59,622 bases of DNA. Source: an uncultured Lachnospiraceae bacterium (GTDB lineage Bacteria; Bacillota; Clostridia; Lachnospirales; Lachnospiraceae). Position 1 is the stretch's first letter, and each line of letters opens with the position of its first letter. The notes below the pieces were generated by a model. The model saw nothing but the letters and a program-made list of their open reading frames with translations, had not been told where the DNA came from and did not search any database. Location of the stretch: NCBI GenBank assembly GCA_947164605.1, contig CAMUXE010000015.1, positions 1-59,622 on the forward strand, given 5' to 3'. Shown piece after piece: positions 52,575 through 59,622 of the stretch. A program made the position numbers and the translations under genes.

Positions 52575-52658
52575 AAAAACAGCTGGCAATTCTTTTATAA
52601 GCCCCAACTGCATGCTTAGCAGTTGGGGACTTTACTAGAATCCGCCTGGCTGTTTTTC
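52573..52658. terminator. Bidirectional terminator between converging genes
   Basis: Outer stem AAAAACAGC/GCTGTTTTT (52575-52583 and 52649-52657) around an inner perfect 10-bp hairpin CCCCAACTGC/GCAGTTGGGG (52602-52628). It serves truA on the plus strand and the phosphoesterase on the minus strand. Confidence 0.85.
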
Positions 52659-52659
52659 T

Positions 52660-54024
52660 TTAGTATTTTATAAGCTTGTCATATCCATTGCCAAATCTTA
52701 AGATGTCAAATTCGCTTGCACTTGGCTTACTTATCACAACATCATAAACTGTCTCGGACGCTGTGTTGTAAGTTCTTTTACCAGCATTGTCAAAGCCCAG
52801 ACTATTGCGGTAATACTCTGCATTCTCGTTAAACTTTACACACTCTGTATTAAAGTAAGGCATATAATTGTTGCCTTCCTCAAAGGTCTCTCTGGTCATG
52901 TGGAAATGGCCTGCAGAAAAGACTTCCAAGCGTGTATTTAGACTACTGAAATCCTTGTAAAAGCCATTGAGACTGAACTTACTGTGACTTGCAGCCGCAG
53001 TCATGATAGCTTCGATGGTATCAGCATTGGTGCCGTCTATACCGGTCTGATAGCTGCTGTGCCACATTTTGGCAAATCCGTCATGAGAAAAAATCATATA
53101 CCTGCAGTTGTCTCTGGCCAAAGCCTTATTGAGGAGCCAATCTACCTGCTCATCCGAATAGCCCCAAGTATTCATCTTTCCCATAGGATCGAGATTGTCA
53201 TCCACATTATCCATATTAAGCACAACTACCCTCAAATCCTTATCGGGGAAGTCGTAATAGTAGTAGCCATCCTTATAGTCCTTGATTCCTGTGCTGAAAT
53301 GGGCCATTGTCGACTGATACCAGTCATCAGGTGTGAGCCAGAGCTCGTTCATCTCAAGGTACTTAGTTGGCGAACCATAGGCCTGCGAGTTGTCATCATG
53401 GTTTCCTTCAACTATAAAAACAGGAACCTTGCAGGCTTCAAGAATTGTCGAAAATGCATTAAGTCTTCTCATAGCCTCAACCCTGCCCTCGTCAACCTGG
53501 CCATTATAGATATCTCCGCCTATCACTACAAAATCAATATCACAATTGTTGGCTAAATCAACGATAGAATGAGCTGTTCTCTCCATAATATCTGTTGTGA
53601 CGCCGGATATATCATAATGAAAATCCGTGGCAAATATGTATTTTACCGCATCATCTGAATCATTTGCAGCTATCGTTTTAGCAGTTTTCTCGATTTCTTC
53701 CTTGTAGTAGCTTGGATAGTAGCTATCCTGTGTAAAACTAAGGCTGACATTAATATCATCGCCTTGATTAGTCAGTTGGCTAATCTCAAGTCCAGAACTA
53801 GCTTTAATACTGTAGTTGACCTTTGATGAAGCATTTGCCGCATTGGCTGTGCTGTCAAGCCCGCCAGAAACTGACTTTCCATCACTAAGTGAAGATGACA
53901 GCTTTGAATTGCCATTCTTATCTGTCTCATATATTGTGTAAATTTTTAGGCCTGCATATGCCACTAATCCCAGAATCACCAGAATCAAGCTTGTTACGAT
54001 ACTTATCTTTAACTTATTTTTCAA
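52660..54024 (-). CDS. Membrane-anchored metallophosphoesterase
   Basis: A calcineurin-type phosphoesterase of about 454 residues, attached by an N-terminal helix (IVTSLILVILGLVAYAGL) and acting outside. The two-metal motifs are complete: TDFHYDISG, GGDIYNG, EGNHDD, SHDGF and AGHFHMTRE. Substrate unknown; related proteins cleave nucleotides or phosphodiesters. The longer frame to 54075 passes through a terminator hairpin. TTG at 54024 has AAGGAG six bases upstream and gives a clean signal anchor, so it is the likely start. A transcript terminator stands immediately before it (54037-54086). Confidence 0.85.
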   Translation of the reverse strand: MKNKLKISIVTSLILVILGLVAYAGLKIYTIYETDKNGNSKLSSSLSDGKSVSGGLDSTANAANASSKVNYSIKASSGLEISQLTNQGDDINVSLSFTQDSYYPSYYKEEIEKTAKTIAANDSDDAVKYIFATDFHYDISGVTTDIMERTAHSIVDLANNCDIDFVVIGGDIYNGQVDEGRVEAMRRLNAFSTILEACKVPVFIVEGNHDDNSQAYGSPTKYLEMNELWLTPDDWYQSTMAHFSTGIKDYKDGYYYYDFPDKDLRVVVLNMDNVDDNLDPMGKMNTWGYSDEQVDWLLNKALARDNCRYMIFSHDGFAKMWHSSYQTGIDGTNADTIEAIMTAAASHSKFSLNGFYKDFSSLNTRLEVFSAGHFHMTRETFEEGNNYMPYFNTECVKFNENAEYYRNSLGFDNAGKRTYNTASETVYDVVISKPSASEFDILRFGNGYDKLIKY

Positions 54025-54036
54025 TCTTATCTCCTT

Positions 54037-54086
54037 AAAAAAAAGCCGTGTCAGCATCTTTATAATACAAAGCATACTAACACGGC
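54037..54086 (-). terminator. Terminator or attenuator right before the phosphoesterase start
   Basis: GCCGTGT/ACACGGC (7 bp, long loop with further pairing), then eight T running straight into the AAGGAG ribosome binding site. It may end an upstream transcript or act as attenuator. Confidence 0.7.
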
Positions 54087-54235
54087 GTCAATTTGAAAAA
54101 AATAAAATTTTGATTATGCGGACTTTCTTTAATCCTTAGGCAAGCTCAATCCTATAATTAAATTGATCAAGCATATTCAGCTTAACTTTATTGTGTAAAA
54201 ACAATCCTCATTTTTTGGTAAAAACTTGGTAAAAC

Positions 54236-54472
54236 TTATGCAAAATCATGATTGCATAAGTAAATCACTCCACCGAAAAAACCTATAAATATTGCAGGAT
54301 AGCCCATAAAACAAAATAACCATTCGATTCCCGGAAAAATTATCCTTCCAAATAAAAGCCATAATCCAGCACCTATTCCTAAATTGACCGCAACCGAAAC
54401 GCATAGAAATATAGCCGTTTTCACATCGTGTTTAATATCAAGTCCATTCAAAACATTCCACAATTTTCTCAT
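54236..54472 (-). CDS. Small membrane protein
   Basis: A 78-residue protein with two or three hydrophobic helices (AIFLCVSVAVNLGIGAGLWLLFG and LFCFMGYPAIFIGFFGGVIYL). No family recognised. GGAGG is eight bases before the ATG. It lies between the chromosome genes and the recombinase terminator, so it may belong to the mobile element or to the chromosome flank. Confidence 0.6.
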   Translation of the reverse strand: MRKLWNVLNGLDIKHDVKTAIFLCVSVAVNLGIGAGLWLLFGRIIFPGIEWLFCFMGYPAIFIGFFGGVIYLCNHDFA

Positions 54473-54546
54473 TCACTTTACCTCCATAACACAAATGGTA
54501 TAAATATCACGTAAAATTAAACATCATGTTTCTGTAAAATGAATGT

Positions 54547-54592
54547 AAAAAAGCCTGCAGGCATCAGAACTAAAATTCTAACACCCACAGGC
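54547..54592 (-). terminator. Terminator of the recombinase gene
   Basis: A 17-bp stem rich in G-T wobbles (GCCTGTGGGTGTTAGAA/TTCTGATGCCTGCAGGC), loop TTTTAG, then T6 on the minus strand. The stretch to 54638 holds nothing else. Confidence 0.8.
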
Positions 54593-54638
54593 ATAATACT
54601 ATCCACTATTCTTTTTATTAGAATGAGCACAACACTCT

Positions 54639-56606
54639 TTATATCATCTGAAAATGTTTCAAAGCCTCTTCAATCGCTTTTACTTTTTCTTCCGGGCATC
54701 CCGGCTGTCTGCTTTTTTCTGATTTTGGCTTATTATAATTCTCACGCTCTACAATCCCATGTTTCTGCTTAACCTGTGCAATGTTCAGGTTTGTTACATG
54801 AAATCCGTATTTCTCCTGCACCCACTCCTCAATCTCTTTGTATGTTGCCTTAGCTTCAGCACTTGTAAGATCAAGTTCATCCATATCTAGCTTAACATTG
54901 ACATGATGCTTGGCCTCAGAAAGTTTGGACAAAAGTGCTATCGTATCGACTGTACTTCCGTTTTCCCAACTAATATCATCTATCACAGTACCATTATAAT
55001 ATACCGGGAATCTGAAGTGTATATGTTTTAGAAACTTGCCATTTTCAAGGCGTTCTGGGTAAAGCTCAATACTCTCAACGAAGGTTCCCATAAATTCTTT
55101 TTTCTCTGCATCTGATAATTTGTCGTATAACTTATCAAAAGCAATTAATAAATTATAGATTCTATCACCAGATAACTGCTTCCTTCGAATATGCGTCAGA
55201 CGGCTCTATATTTCATCCATATGATTTTCTGTCAGAGCCATCTCATCATATTTATCATAAAAGCGCTTTTGAAGGTCATCATATTTTTTCTCATACATAG
55301 AATCGGTTACATCAAGATTATCCATCTGGATAGCAATCTTGTCCTTTGATACCTCAAGTTGCCTCATTTTCTTCTTTAATCCATCAAGCTCCTGCTCCAG
55401 TTCAGAAGTATCAACTCTGGCTGCAATCTTTTCCCTGATTCCCTTTTCAAAGTCCGAAGAAGTAACCATCTTCTTAATCAATTCAGCTACTGCATCATTA
55501 ACAATATCCTGTCCCCACTGCTTATGGTAATCACACTTATGGCCTGTAGTTCCGGTAGGATGCTTGCAGGCATAATAAAAATAATCTCTATAAGTACCAC
55601 CTTTTGGATGTCTCTTACGATTTACATTGCCGTACATATTGCCACCACATCCCGGACACTTCAGAATACCGGTCAAAATATGTTCATGTTCAAGGCTGTG
55701 TGTCTTAACACGCTTCACTCCAGTAGTCTTTCTTTTATCCTGAGCTGCCTTCCATTCTTCTACGCTAATAATCGCTTCATGCTCACCGTCAACAACCATG
55801 AATTCATCCTGTTTTACAACATGAAATTCATTTCTCTTACCCTGGACCTTTTCCGTTTTTCTTCTACCATATGCCAATTTCCCGCAGTACACAGGATTAT
55901 CAATTACTCCCTTGACAAAAGATGCTGCAAAGCCATCAATCGTATTATTCTGACGCTTCTTTTTCACATATCCGCTTTCATTGAGAAACGCAGCAATTGC
56001 AGCCACTCCCATAGTTGTATTGATATATTTATCATAGATGATTTTTATTACTTCCACTTCATCTTCCGCAATAAATAATGATCCATCCACCAGCTTATAT
56101 CCATATGGAGCAAAACCGCCATTCCATTTTCCTTCTCTGGCCTTCTGTTTTCGACCTTCCATAGTCTGAACAAGAATATTGTCTCTTTCAATTTCTGCAA
56201 CAGCTGAAAGGACTGAAATCATAAGTTTGCCCGCATCCTTAGATGAGTCAATACCATCCTCAACACAAATCAGATTGACTCCGAAATCCTGCATCTTCTG
56301 AAGAGAGTTAAGAACGTCAGCGGCATTTCTTCCAAAACGAGAAAGCTTAAAAACAAGAACATAATCAATATCATCTGTGCCTGCTTCAATTAACTCAAGC
56401 ATTTCCTTAAACTGCGGACGACCATCCACATTTTTACCGGATTTACCTTCATCAGAAAACTCCCTGACTACAACCATATCCTGATAATCAGCATATTTCT
56501 TAAGTTTTTCCTTCTGAGCATCTAAGCTGAATCCATCTACCTGCATGGCAGTAGATACTCTTGTATATATGTAACATCGTTGCTTTTTCAAATAATCACT
56601 CCCCAT
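54639..56606 (-). pseudogene. Large serine recombinase with internal amber stop
   Basis: Integrase of a mobilizable element. The resolvase domain (YTRVSTAMQVDGFSLDAQ, catalytic Ser near residue 18, SRFGRNAADVLNSL), recombinase domain and zinc ribbon (LKCPGCGGNMYG...YACKHP) are present up to codon 466. An in-frame TAG at 55206-55208 ends that part. The same frame goes on without another stop as SRLTHIRRKQLSGDRIYNLL, then VESIELYPERL and HIHFRFPVYYNG, the normal recombinase end, plus about 100 more residues to 54638. The protein should be about 655 residues. Without readthrough it loses the C-terminal part. The 5' end overlaps the dinD stop by 11 bases; TTG 56591 may be the true start. Confidence 0.85.
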
Positions 56607-57453
56607 CCTGTGGTAATTTTCCTGATTCCTTTGCCAGCTTCTTCTCTTGGGATTTTACCCTTCGCTCCAATTTTTTAATATCTTCTGAAGGTGGTAATTC
56701 CTCTGGTTTTATACCTCTAGTTCCAAGCATTTCGCGCACAGACAAATTATTCTGTACATGCTCAGTCGTAATTGCCCCTTCCCCCTGTAAGTCTTTTTCT
56801 TCAACATTATAATTTGTCATTTCAGTTGCAAGATTCTTTGCCGCAATTGTCAGCGTTGGTAAAAAATCAGCTAAAGGTCTTTTATCGCTAACTCCTAATT
56901 TCTTCTTCATATCCTGTGTAGATTTCCCACCAAATAAAGCCTGGTCACCTCTTGATCTAATGCGACCAAAACCAGCATCATCTACACCGCGCTCATAAAT
57001 ATTTTGTGATAATCTTTTCTCTGATTCACGAAGTTTTCCTCTTGCCTCAGTCCTTTCAATATAAGCAATTCTTTCTTCAATCAACTCCTGCTTTCTTGTC
57101 TGAACCGCAAAATAACTTTGTGCAAAGGCAATCTCCTCTTTTCTAGGATCACCATTCTGAGCAATAAGGTAACATGCATATCTAGTAAGCATAATATCAT
57201 CAACTTCTCTTTTAGCACCTTTCGGTAAATCTATCATTTTGCCGGCGCCGGCAAAATGATCCGACACTTCTATTCCAGCACTTTCACAAGATTCCTTCGC
57301 TCTTTCAATAGCTTCCTTAAAACGTCTCCAAGTTGCATATCCCAGACACTCCATCAATTCCCTGGCATACCAAAATTCAACGCTACCGTCTTCCGTTGTA
57401 TGCATAATATCGTCAAAAGTCTTTTTCATTGTCATTATAGTTTTTTTATCCAT
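56596..57453 (-). CDS. dinD: DNA damage-inducible protein D (DinD)
   Basis: A 285-residue protein similar to DinD, a protein induced by DNA damage in E. coli that interferes with RecA filaments. Recognisable are the Bro-N-like start (FWYARELMECLGYATWRRFKEAIERA), DIMLTRYACYLIAQNGDPRKEEIAFAQSYFAVQTR in pieces, RGVDDAGFGRIRSRGDQALFGG and the helical end. It is often carried on mobile elements. AAGGAG precedes the ATG. It shares a transcript with the recombinase, whose gene overlaps its stop. A 24-bp palindrome (57527-57550) upstream may be its operator. I see no SOS box. Confidence 0.85.
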   Translation of the reverse strand: MDKKTIMTMKKTFDDIMHTTEDGSVEFWYARELMECLGYATWRRFKEAIERAKESCESAGIEVSDHFAGAGKMIDLPKGAKREVDDIMLTRYACYLIAQNGDPRKEEIAFAQSYFAVQTRKQELIEERIAYIERTEARGKLRESEKRLSQNIYERGVDDAGFGRIRSRGDQALFGGKSTQDMKKKLGVSDKRPLADFLPTLTIAAKNLATEMTNYNVEEKDLQGEGAITTEHVQNNLSVREMLGTRGIKPEELPPSEDIKKLERRVKSQEKKLAKESGKLPQDGE

Positions 57454-57526
57454 TTATCAAATTCTCCTTTTCAAAGTACTTTAGGATATAAACATCCTTA
57501 TTACATCATATGTTTTGCTAACATCT

Positions 57527-57550
57527 AAAGTGGTCAAATTTGACCACTTT
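57527..57550. promoter_or_regulatory. 24-bp perfect palindrome
   Basis: AAAGTGGTCAAA joined to its exact complement without a gap. It covers the last bases of the XRE gene and lies 74 bases before dinD. It is a good candidate operator for the XRE protein, since no T-run follows to make it a terminator. Confidence 0.6.
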
Positions 57551-57776
57551 AAACTTCTTTCTTCTCTTGTCCCATCTGCTCCATCCGCACATAATACTCA
57601 AGCAAACGCAAAAAGTACTTAGGAACACGCTTCTTGCCATGCTCCCAGTCACTTACTGTCATATAGGGAATTTCAAAGTACTCACAAAACTGATGCCTGT
57701 TCATACCGGTACTTTCTCTAAGCTCGATTAAAATATCTTTTGCATCTCTATCATCATTTAAAATATAGTCTGTCAT
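57549..57776 (-). CDS. XRE-family transcriptional regulator
   Basis: A 75-residue helix-turn-helix protein: ILIELRESTGMNRHQFCEYFEIPYMTVSDWEHGKKRVPKYFLRLLEYYV in pieces matches the XRE fold with the recognition helix around residues 37-48. Small regulators of this kind are typical of integrative mobilizable elements and plasmids in Lachnospiraceae, where they control maintenance or transfer genes. AAAGGAGC precedes the ATG. It probably acts at the nearby palindrome. Confidence 0.8.
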   Translation of the reverse strand: MTDYILNDDRDAKDILIELRESTGMNRHQFCEYFEIPYMTVSDWEHGKKRVPKYFLRLLEYYVRMEQMGQEKKEV

Positions 57777-57815
57777 ATCCCCGCTCCTTTCACGCTAAGC
57801 GTCAATATAATATTA

Positions 57816-58010
57816 TCACGCAACACGTGAATATTCAAGATTAATTATATAATCCTGCTTGTCCCCAGACGCATTAATCCACTCATATATCAGCACTACT
57901 TTCTGCACGGTTCCAAGTTCTATACTGTCTCCATATTTCTCAATCATTCTTGCTAAAAAATCGCAGCAGCGATTAAAATCCCCTAGCTGTTGTCTTGTCA
58001 TACTAATCAT
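57816..58010 (-). CDS. Small hypothetical protein of the mobile element
   Basis: A 64-residue helical protein (MTRQQLGDFNRCCDFLARMIEKYGDSIELGTVQKV) with GGAGG upstream. No family recognised. It lies between the relaxase and the XRE gene, like many small cargo or control genes of such elements. Confidence 0.55.
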   Translation of the reverse strand: MISMTRQQLGDFNRCCDFLARMIEKYGDSIELGTVQKVVLIYEWINASGDKQDYIINLEYSRVA

Positions 58011-58032
58011 ATTTTTCCTCCATTTTTTCTAA

Positions 58033-58086
58033 TCAATATTTCAAAAAGTCTGTAGCCTCTTCTCTTACTGCATCAAATAATCTCAC
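58033..58086 (-). pseudogene. Possible CHC2 primase start, truncated
   Basis: A GTG start overlapping the relaxase stop (GTGA) gives RLFDAVREEATDF and stops after 17 codons. The beginning resembles that of primases carried by related elements (FxAVRExVTTRQAA). If right, nearly the whole primase gene has been deleted. Very short, so uncertain. Confidence 0.25.
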
Positions 58087-59324
58087 AGGCATTCCTCCTT
58101 CTTCTTGGGAGGTGTCTGCCCTCTTTGTTGATCAGCAAGTGCAACCTGCTCCTTCTGCTCCTTAAGTTTTGCCAAAACAGATGCTTTTGCAATATCAGCA
58201 ATCTCGTCTGTATTTTTCTTTTTTGATGCCGGATCACCCAAGGCTTTTTCAATTTTTTTAGATATAGCGCCCTTGCCTCTTTTCAAAAGTTCAACTACAT
58301 GATCCAACAATTTTATTGCAAACGGTTTATTTTCCTTTTTAATTCCTGCCTTGTCTGATTCGATTCTTCCCTTATAGGCTTCTACAATTCCAACATCTTC
58401 TTCAATCGTCATAGCACGAACTTCTTCAGCAACTACTTCACAGGCTTTTTCATAAGCAACCTTTGCTATCTCTTCTGAAAATGTTTCTACATCCTCAATT
58501 TTTAATTCAAGCGATTGCAACCTAGCCTCATTATTTGCAATTTCCTCCGCCTGCTTTGCCAGAATATAATCATTTTTCTCAAGATGCTTCTTGCCCTCAA
58601 GAGGAATCTTCTCAATCAAAACTCCATATTTTTCTGCAATCTCAATATAAAGTTTTCTTACTTCTTCATCAAAAACCATTTTGGCATTATTGAATTTATT
58701 GGACTTCTTTTCAAGATTCGGGCGTTCAAATCCCAGTGCCTCACAAGCCTTCTCCTGCTTTGGAAAATACATTCCATATCCATCATCAGCAAAGAAAACA
58801 TGTCTCTCATGAATATGAGGTGTGGCTTCATCCATATGTAGAGCCCAGTCAAGCACCTGCACATGTGAACCAAATCTTTTTGTAAATTCCTCCACAAGCT
58901 CAGCTACTACTTGTGCAAAGAGAGCAGGGTCTTCATGTCCATCTTTCGTGCCAAGCTGATAAACTGTTTCCTCAGGACAAGTCTTGGGATCCTCTCGAAT
59001 CTGATCCATGGTTCTGATTCTATCTTTATGCCTAGACTTGATATGTCTCTCAGTCTGTGTCTCTAATGAATCACCAAACTGATTACAATAAAATGCTTTT
59101 TCAATTTCTTCAAATGAAAATCGTCTTTCAGGTCTTACCCCATTAGCATCTGAAATGTTATATCCCTGATACATATCCCAGTACACATTCATGAAACTTC
59201 TACTTGAATCTATATGCTCGGCTACATCAACATCAAATGATCTGTCATTGTGCCCAGCCTTAAAAACACCATTTTCTCCTTTGCGGCCATTGTGTCTGGT
59301 CGCTCTTACTTTTTGTTTTGCCAT
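58083..59324 (-). CDS. Relaxase / plasmid mobilization protein (MobV, Pre/Mob type)
   Basis: This 413-residue protein nicks DNA at the transfer origin. The metal-binding three-histidine motif of relaxases is LHMDEATPHIHERH (residues about 160-175). The N-terminus HNGRKGENGVFKAGHNDRSFDVDVAEHID carries a usual Mob start. The C-terminal 150 residues are helical and charged (coiled coil), ending with KKKEECL. There is no helicase domain, so the element is mobilizable, not self-transmissible, and needs help from another conjugative element. GGAAGGAG precedes the ATG. Confidence 0.85.
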   Translation of the reverse strand: MAKQKVRATRHNGRKGENGVFKAGHNDRSFDVDVAEHIDSSRSFMNVYWDMYQGYNISDANGVRPERRFSFEEIEKAFYCNQFGDSLETQTERHIKSRHKDRIRTMDQIREDPKTCPEETVYQLGTKDGHEDPALFAQVVAELVEEFTKRFGSHVQVLDWALHMDEATPHIHERHVFFADDGYGMYFPKQEKACEALGFERPNLEKKSNKFNNAKMVFDEEVRKLYIEIAEKYGVLIEKIPLEGKKHLEKNDYILAKQAEEIANNEARLQSLELKIEDVETFSEEIAKVAYEKACEVVAEEVRAMTIEEDVGIVEAYKGRIESDKAGIKKENKPFAIKLLDHVVELLKRGKGAISKKIEKALGDPASKKKNTDEIADIAKASVLAKLKEQKEQVALADQQRGQTPPKKKEECL

Positions 59325-59348
59325 TAAAATATTTCTCCTTCCTGCAAT

Positions 59349-59377
59349 AAAAAAAGAAACCGATTTTATTCGATTCC
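59349..59377 (-). terminator. Terminator upstream of the relaxase
   Basis: GGAATCGA/TCGGTTTC (wobbles included), loop ATAAAA, then T7 on the minus strand. It would end a transcript coming from beyond the window or attenuate the relaxase. Confidence 0.6.
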
Positions 59378-59424
59378 TCTTAATATGCCACTATTCATTT
59401 TTTATTTTTTCTAAAAAAAACTAA

Positions 59425-59622
59425 CTTGCATTTCCCGGCGAAGCCGCTAGTTCTGCGCGAAGCGTTACAGATAATAACCCAATATTAAGTGTCGCGTCCA
59501 ACACTTTATTGGGCCAAGGTTGCCACCCTGGACGGACTAATGGGCGTTGCCCCTTAACCCCACAAGGCGGTGTTAGAGTCAGGCAAAAATAACCAAATAC
59601 AGATAGGTTAAAATAACCAAAA
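59425..59622. other. Non-coding region with candidate transfer origin
   Basis: No gene is seen from 59378 to the end. The region is richer in GC than its surroundings and has a GGGC-GTT-GCCC hairpin (59542-59552) next to CCTTAACCCCAC, as often found near nick sites, and two copies of AAAATAACCAAA (59586-59597 and 59610-59621). Lying just upstream of the relaxase, it is where an oriT would be expected. Confidence 0.35.

Noticed and set aside
13876-55208. Genome-wide recoding of TAG
   Set aside because: Two genes are interrupted by TAG, but the residues expected at the two sites differ, another dead gene is stopped by TAA, and all three lie in accessory or decayed loci.
59370-59402. Leader peptide (MNSGILRGIE) for attenuation of the relaxase gene
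   Set aside because: There is no ribosome binding site before the ATG; the frame simply runs into the terminator.

Overview
The window looks like the chromosome of a low-GC, Gram-positive anaerobe of the Lachnospiraceae/Clostridia type. The signs are strong AGGAGG-type ribosome binding sites, AT-rich intergenic DNA, and the relA - metallo-hydrolase - hemZ gene order. A DUF5662 protein, a dockerin-type surface protein and a Lachnospiraceae-style mobilizable element point the same way. The genus cannot be named from this sequence. Almost every gene lies on the minus strand; truA and two or three gene remnants are the exceptions.

Layout. Bases 1-13.5 kb hold housekeeping genes: HU, branched-chain aminotransferase, an HMGL-like aldolase, a methyltransferase, DUF5662, serine hydroxymethyltransferase, a chemotaxis receptor, aspartyl-tRNA synthetase, serine acetyltransferase and a membrane GGDEF protein. 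From 13.5 to 29.7 kb the DNA is accessory and decaying. It carries an acyl-CoA-synthetase-like enzyme, a run of small unknown genes, and a NERD / HIRAN / J-domain / Sel1 / WYL string. A DUF4230 pair, an ADP-ribosylglycohydrolase, a proline-tRNA deacylase and a GT32 glycosyltransferase follow. Interleaved are remnants of an amidohydrolase, a GNAT, a nitrilase, an McrB-like gene, an extradiol dioxygenase, a pirin, a MarR regulator and one unknown gene. From 29.7 to 35.3 kb lie hemZ, the metallo-hydrolase, the (p)ppGpp enzyme and a TIM-barrel isomerase. From 35.6 to 46.6 kb is a surface/polysaccharide block: a PcRGLX/YetA-like protein, a membrane-anchored surface protein, an O-antigen-ligase-like protein, a repeat-bearing dockerin protein and a membrane EAL protein. 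From 46.8 to 54 kb are DUF362, the CbiMQO metal transporter with a His-rich CsoR-family regulator, a broken DUF2200 gene, truA and a metallophosphoesterase. From about 54.5 kb to the end is part of an integrative mobilizable element: serine recombinase with an internal amber stop, DinD, XRE regulator, relaxase and a possible transfer origin.

Two themes run through the window. First, short tandem repeats are unusually common. They sit between genes (one family shares an AAGCCTCAA / TTCAAGCC core) and also inside reading frames in multiples of three (CbiM, the glycosyltransferase, the dockerin protein, the O-antigen-ligase tail). Second, at least nine genes are broken by stops, frameshifts or deletions, several of them beside repeats. 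This suggests a genome undergoing repeat-driven rearrangement. All family assignments come from recognising motifs by eye; no search was run.
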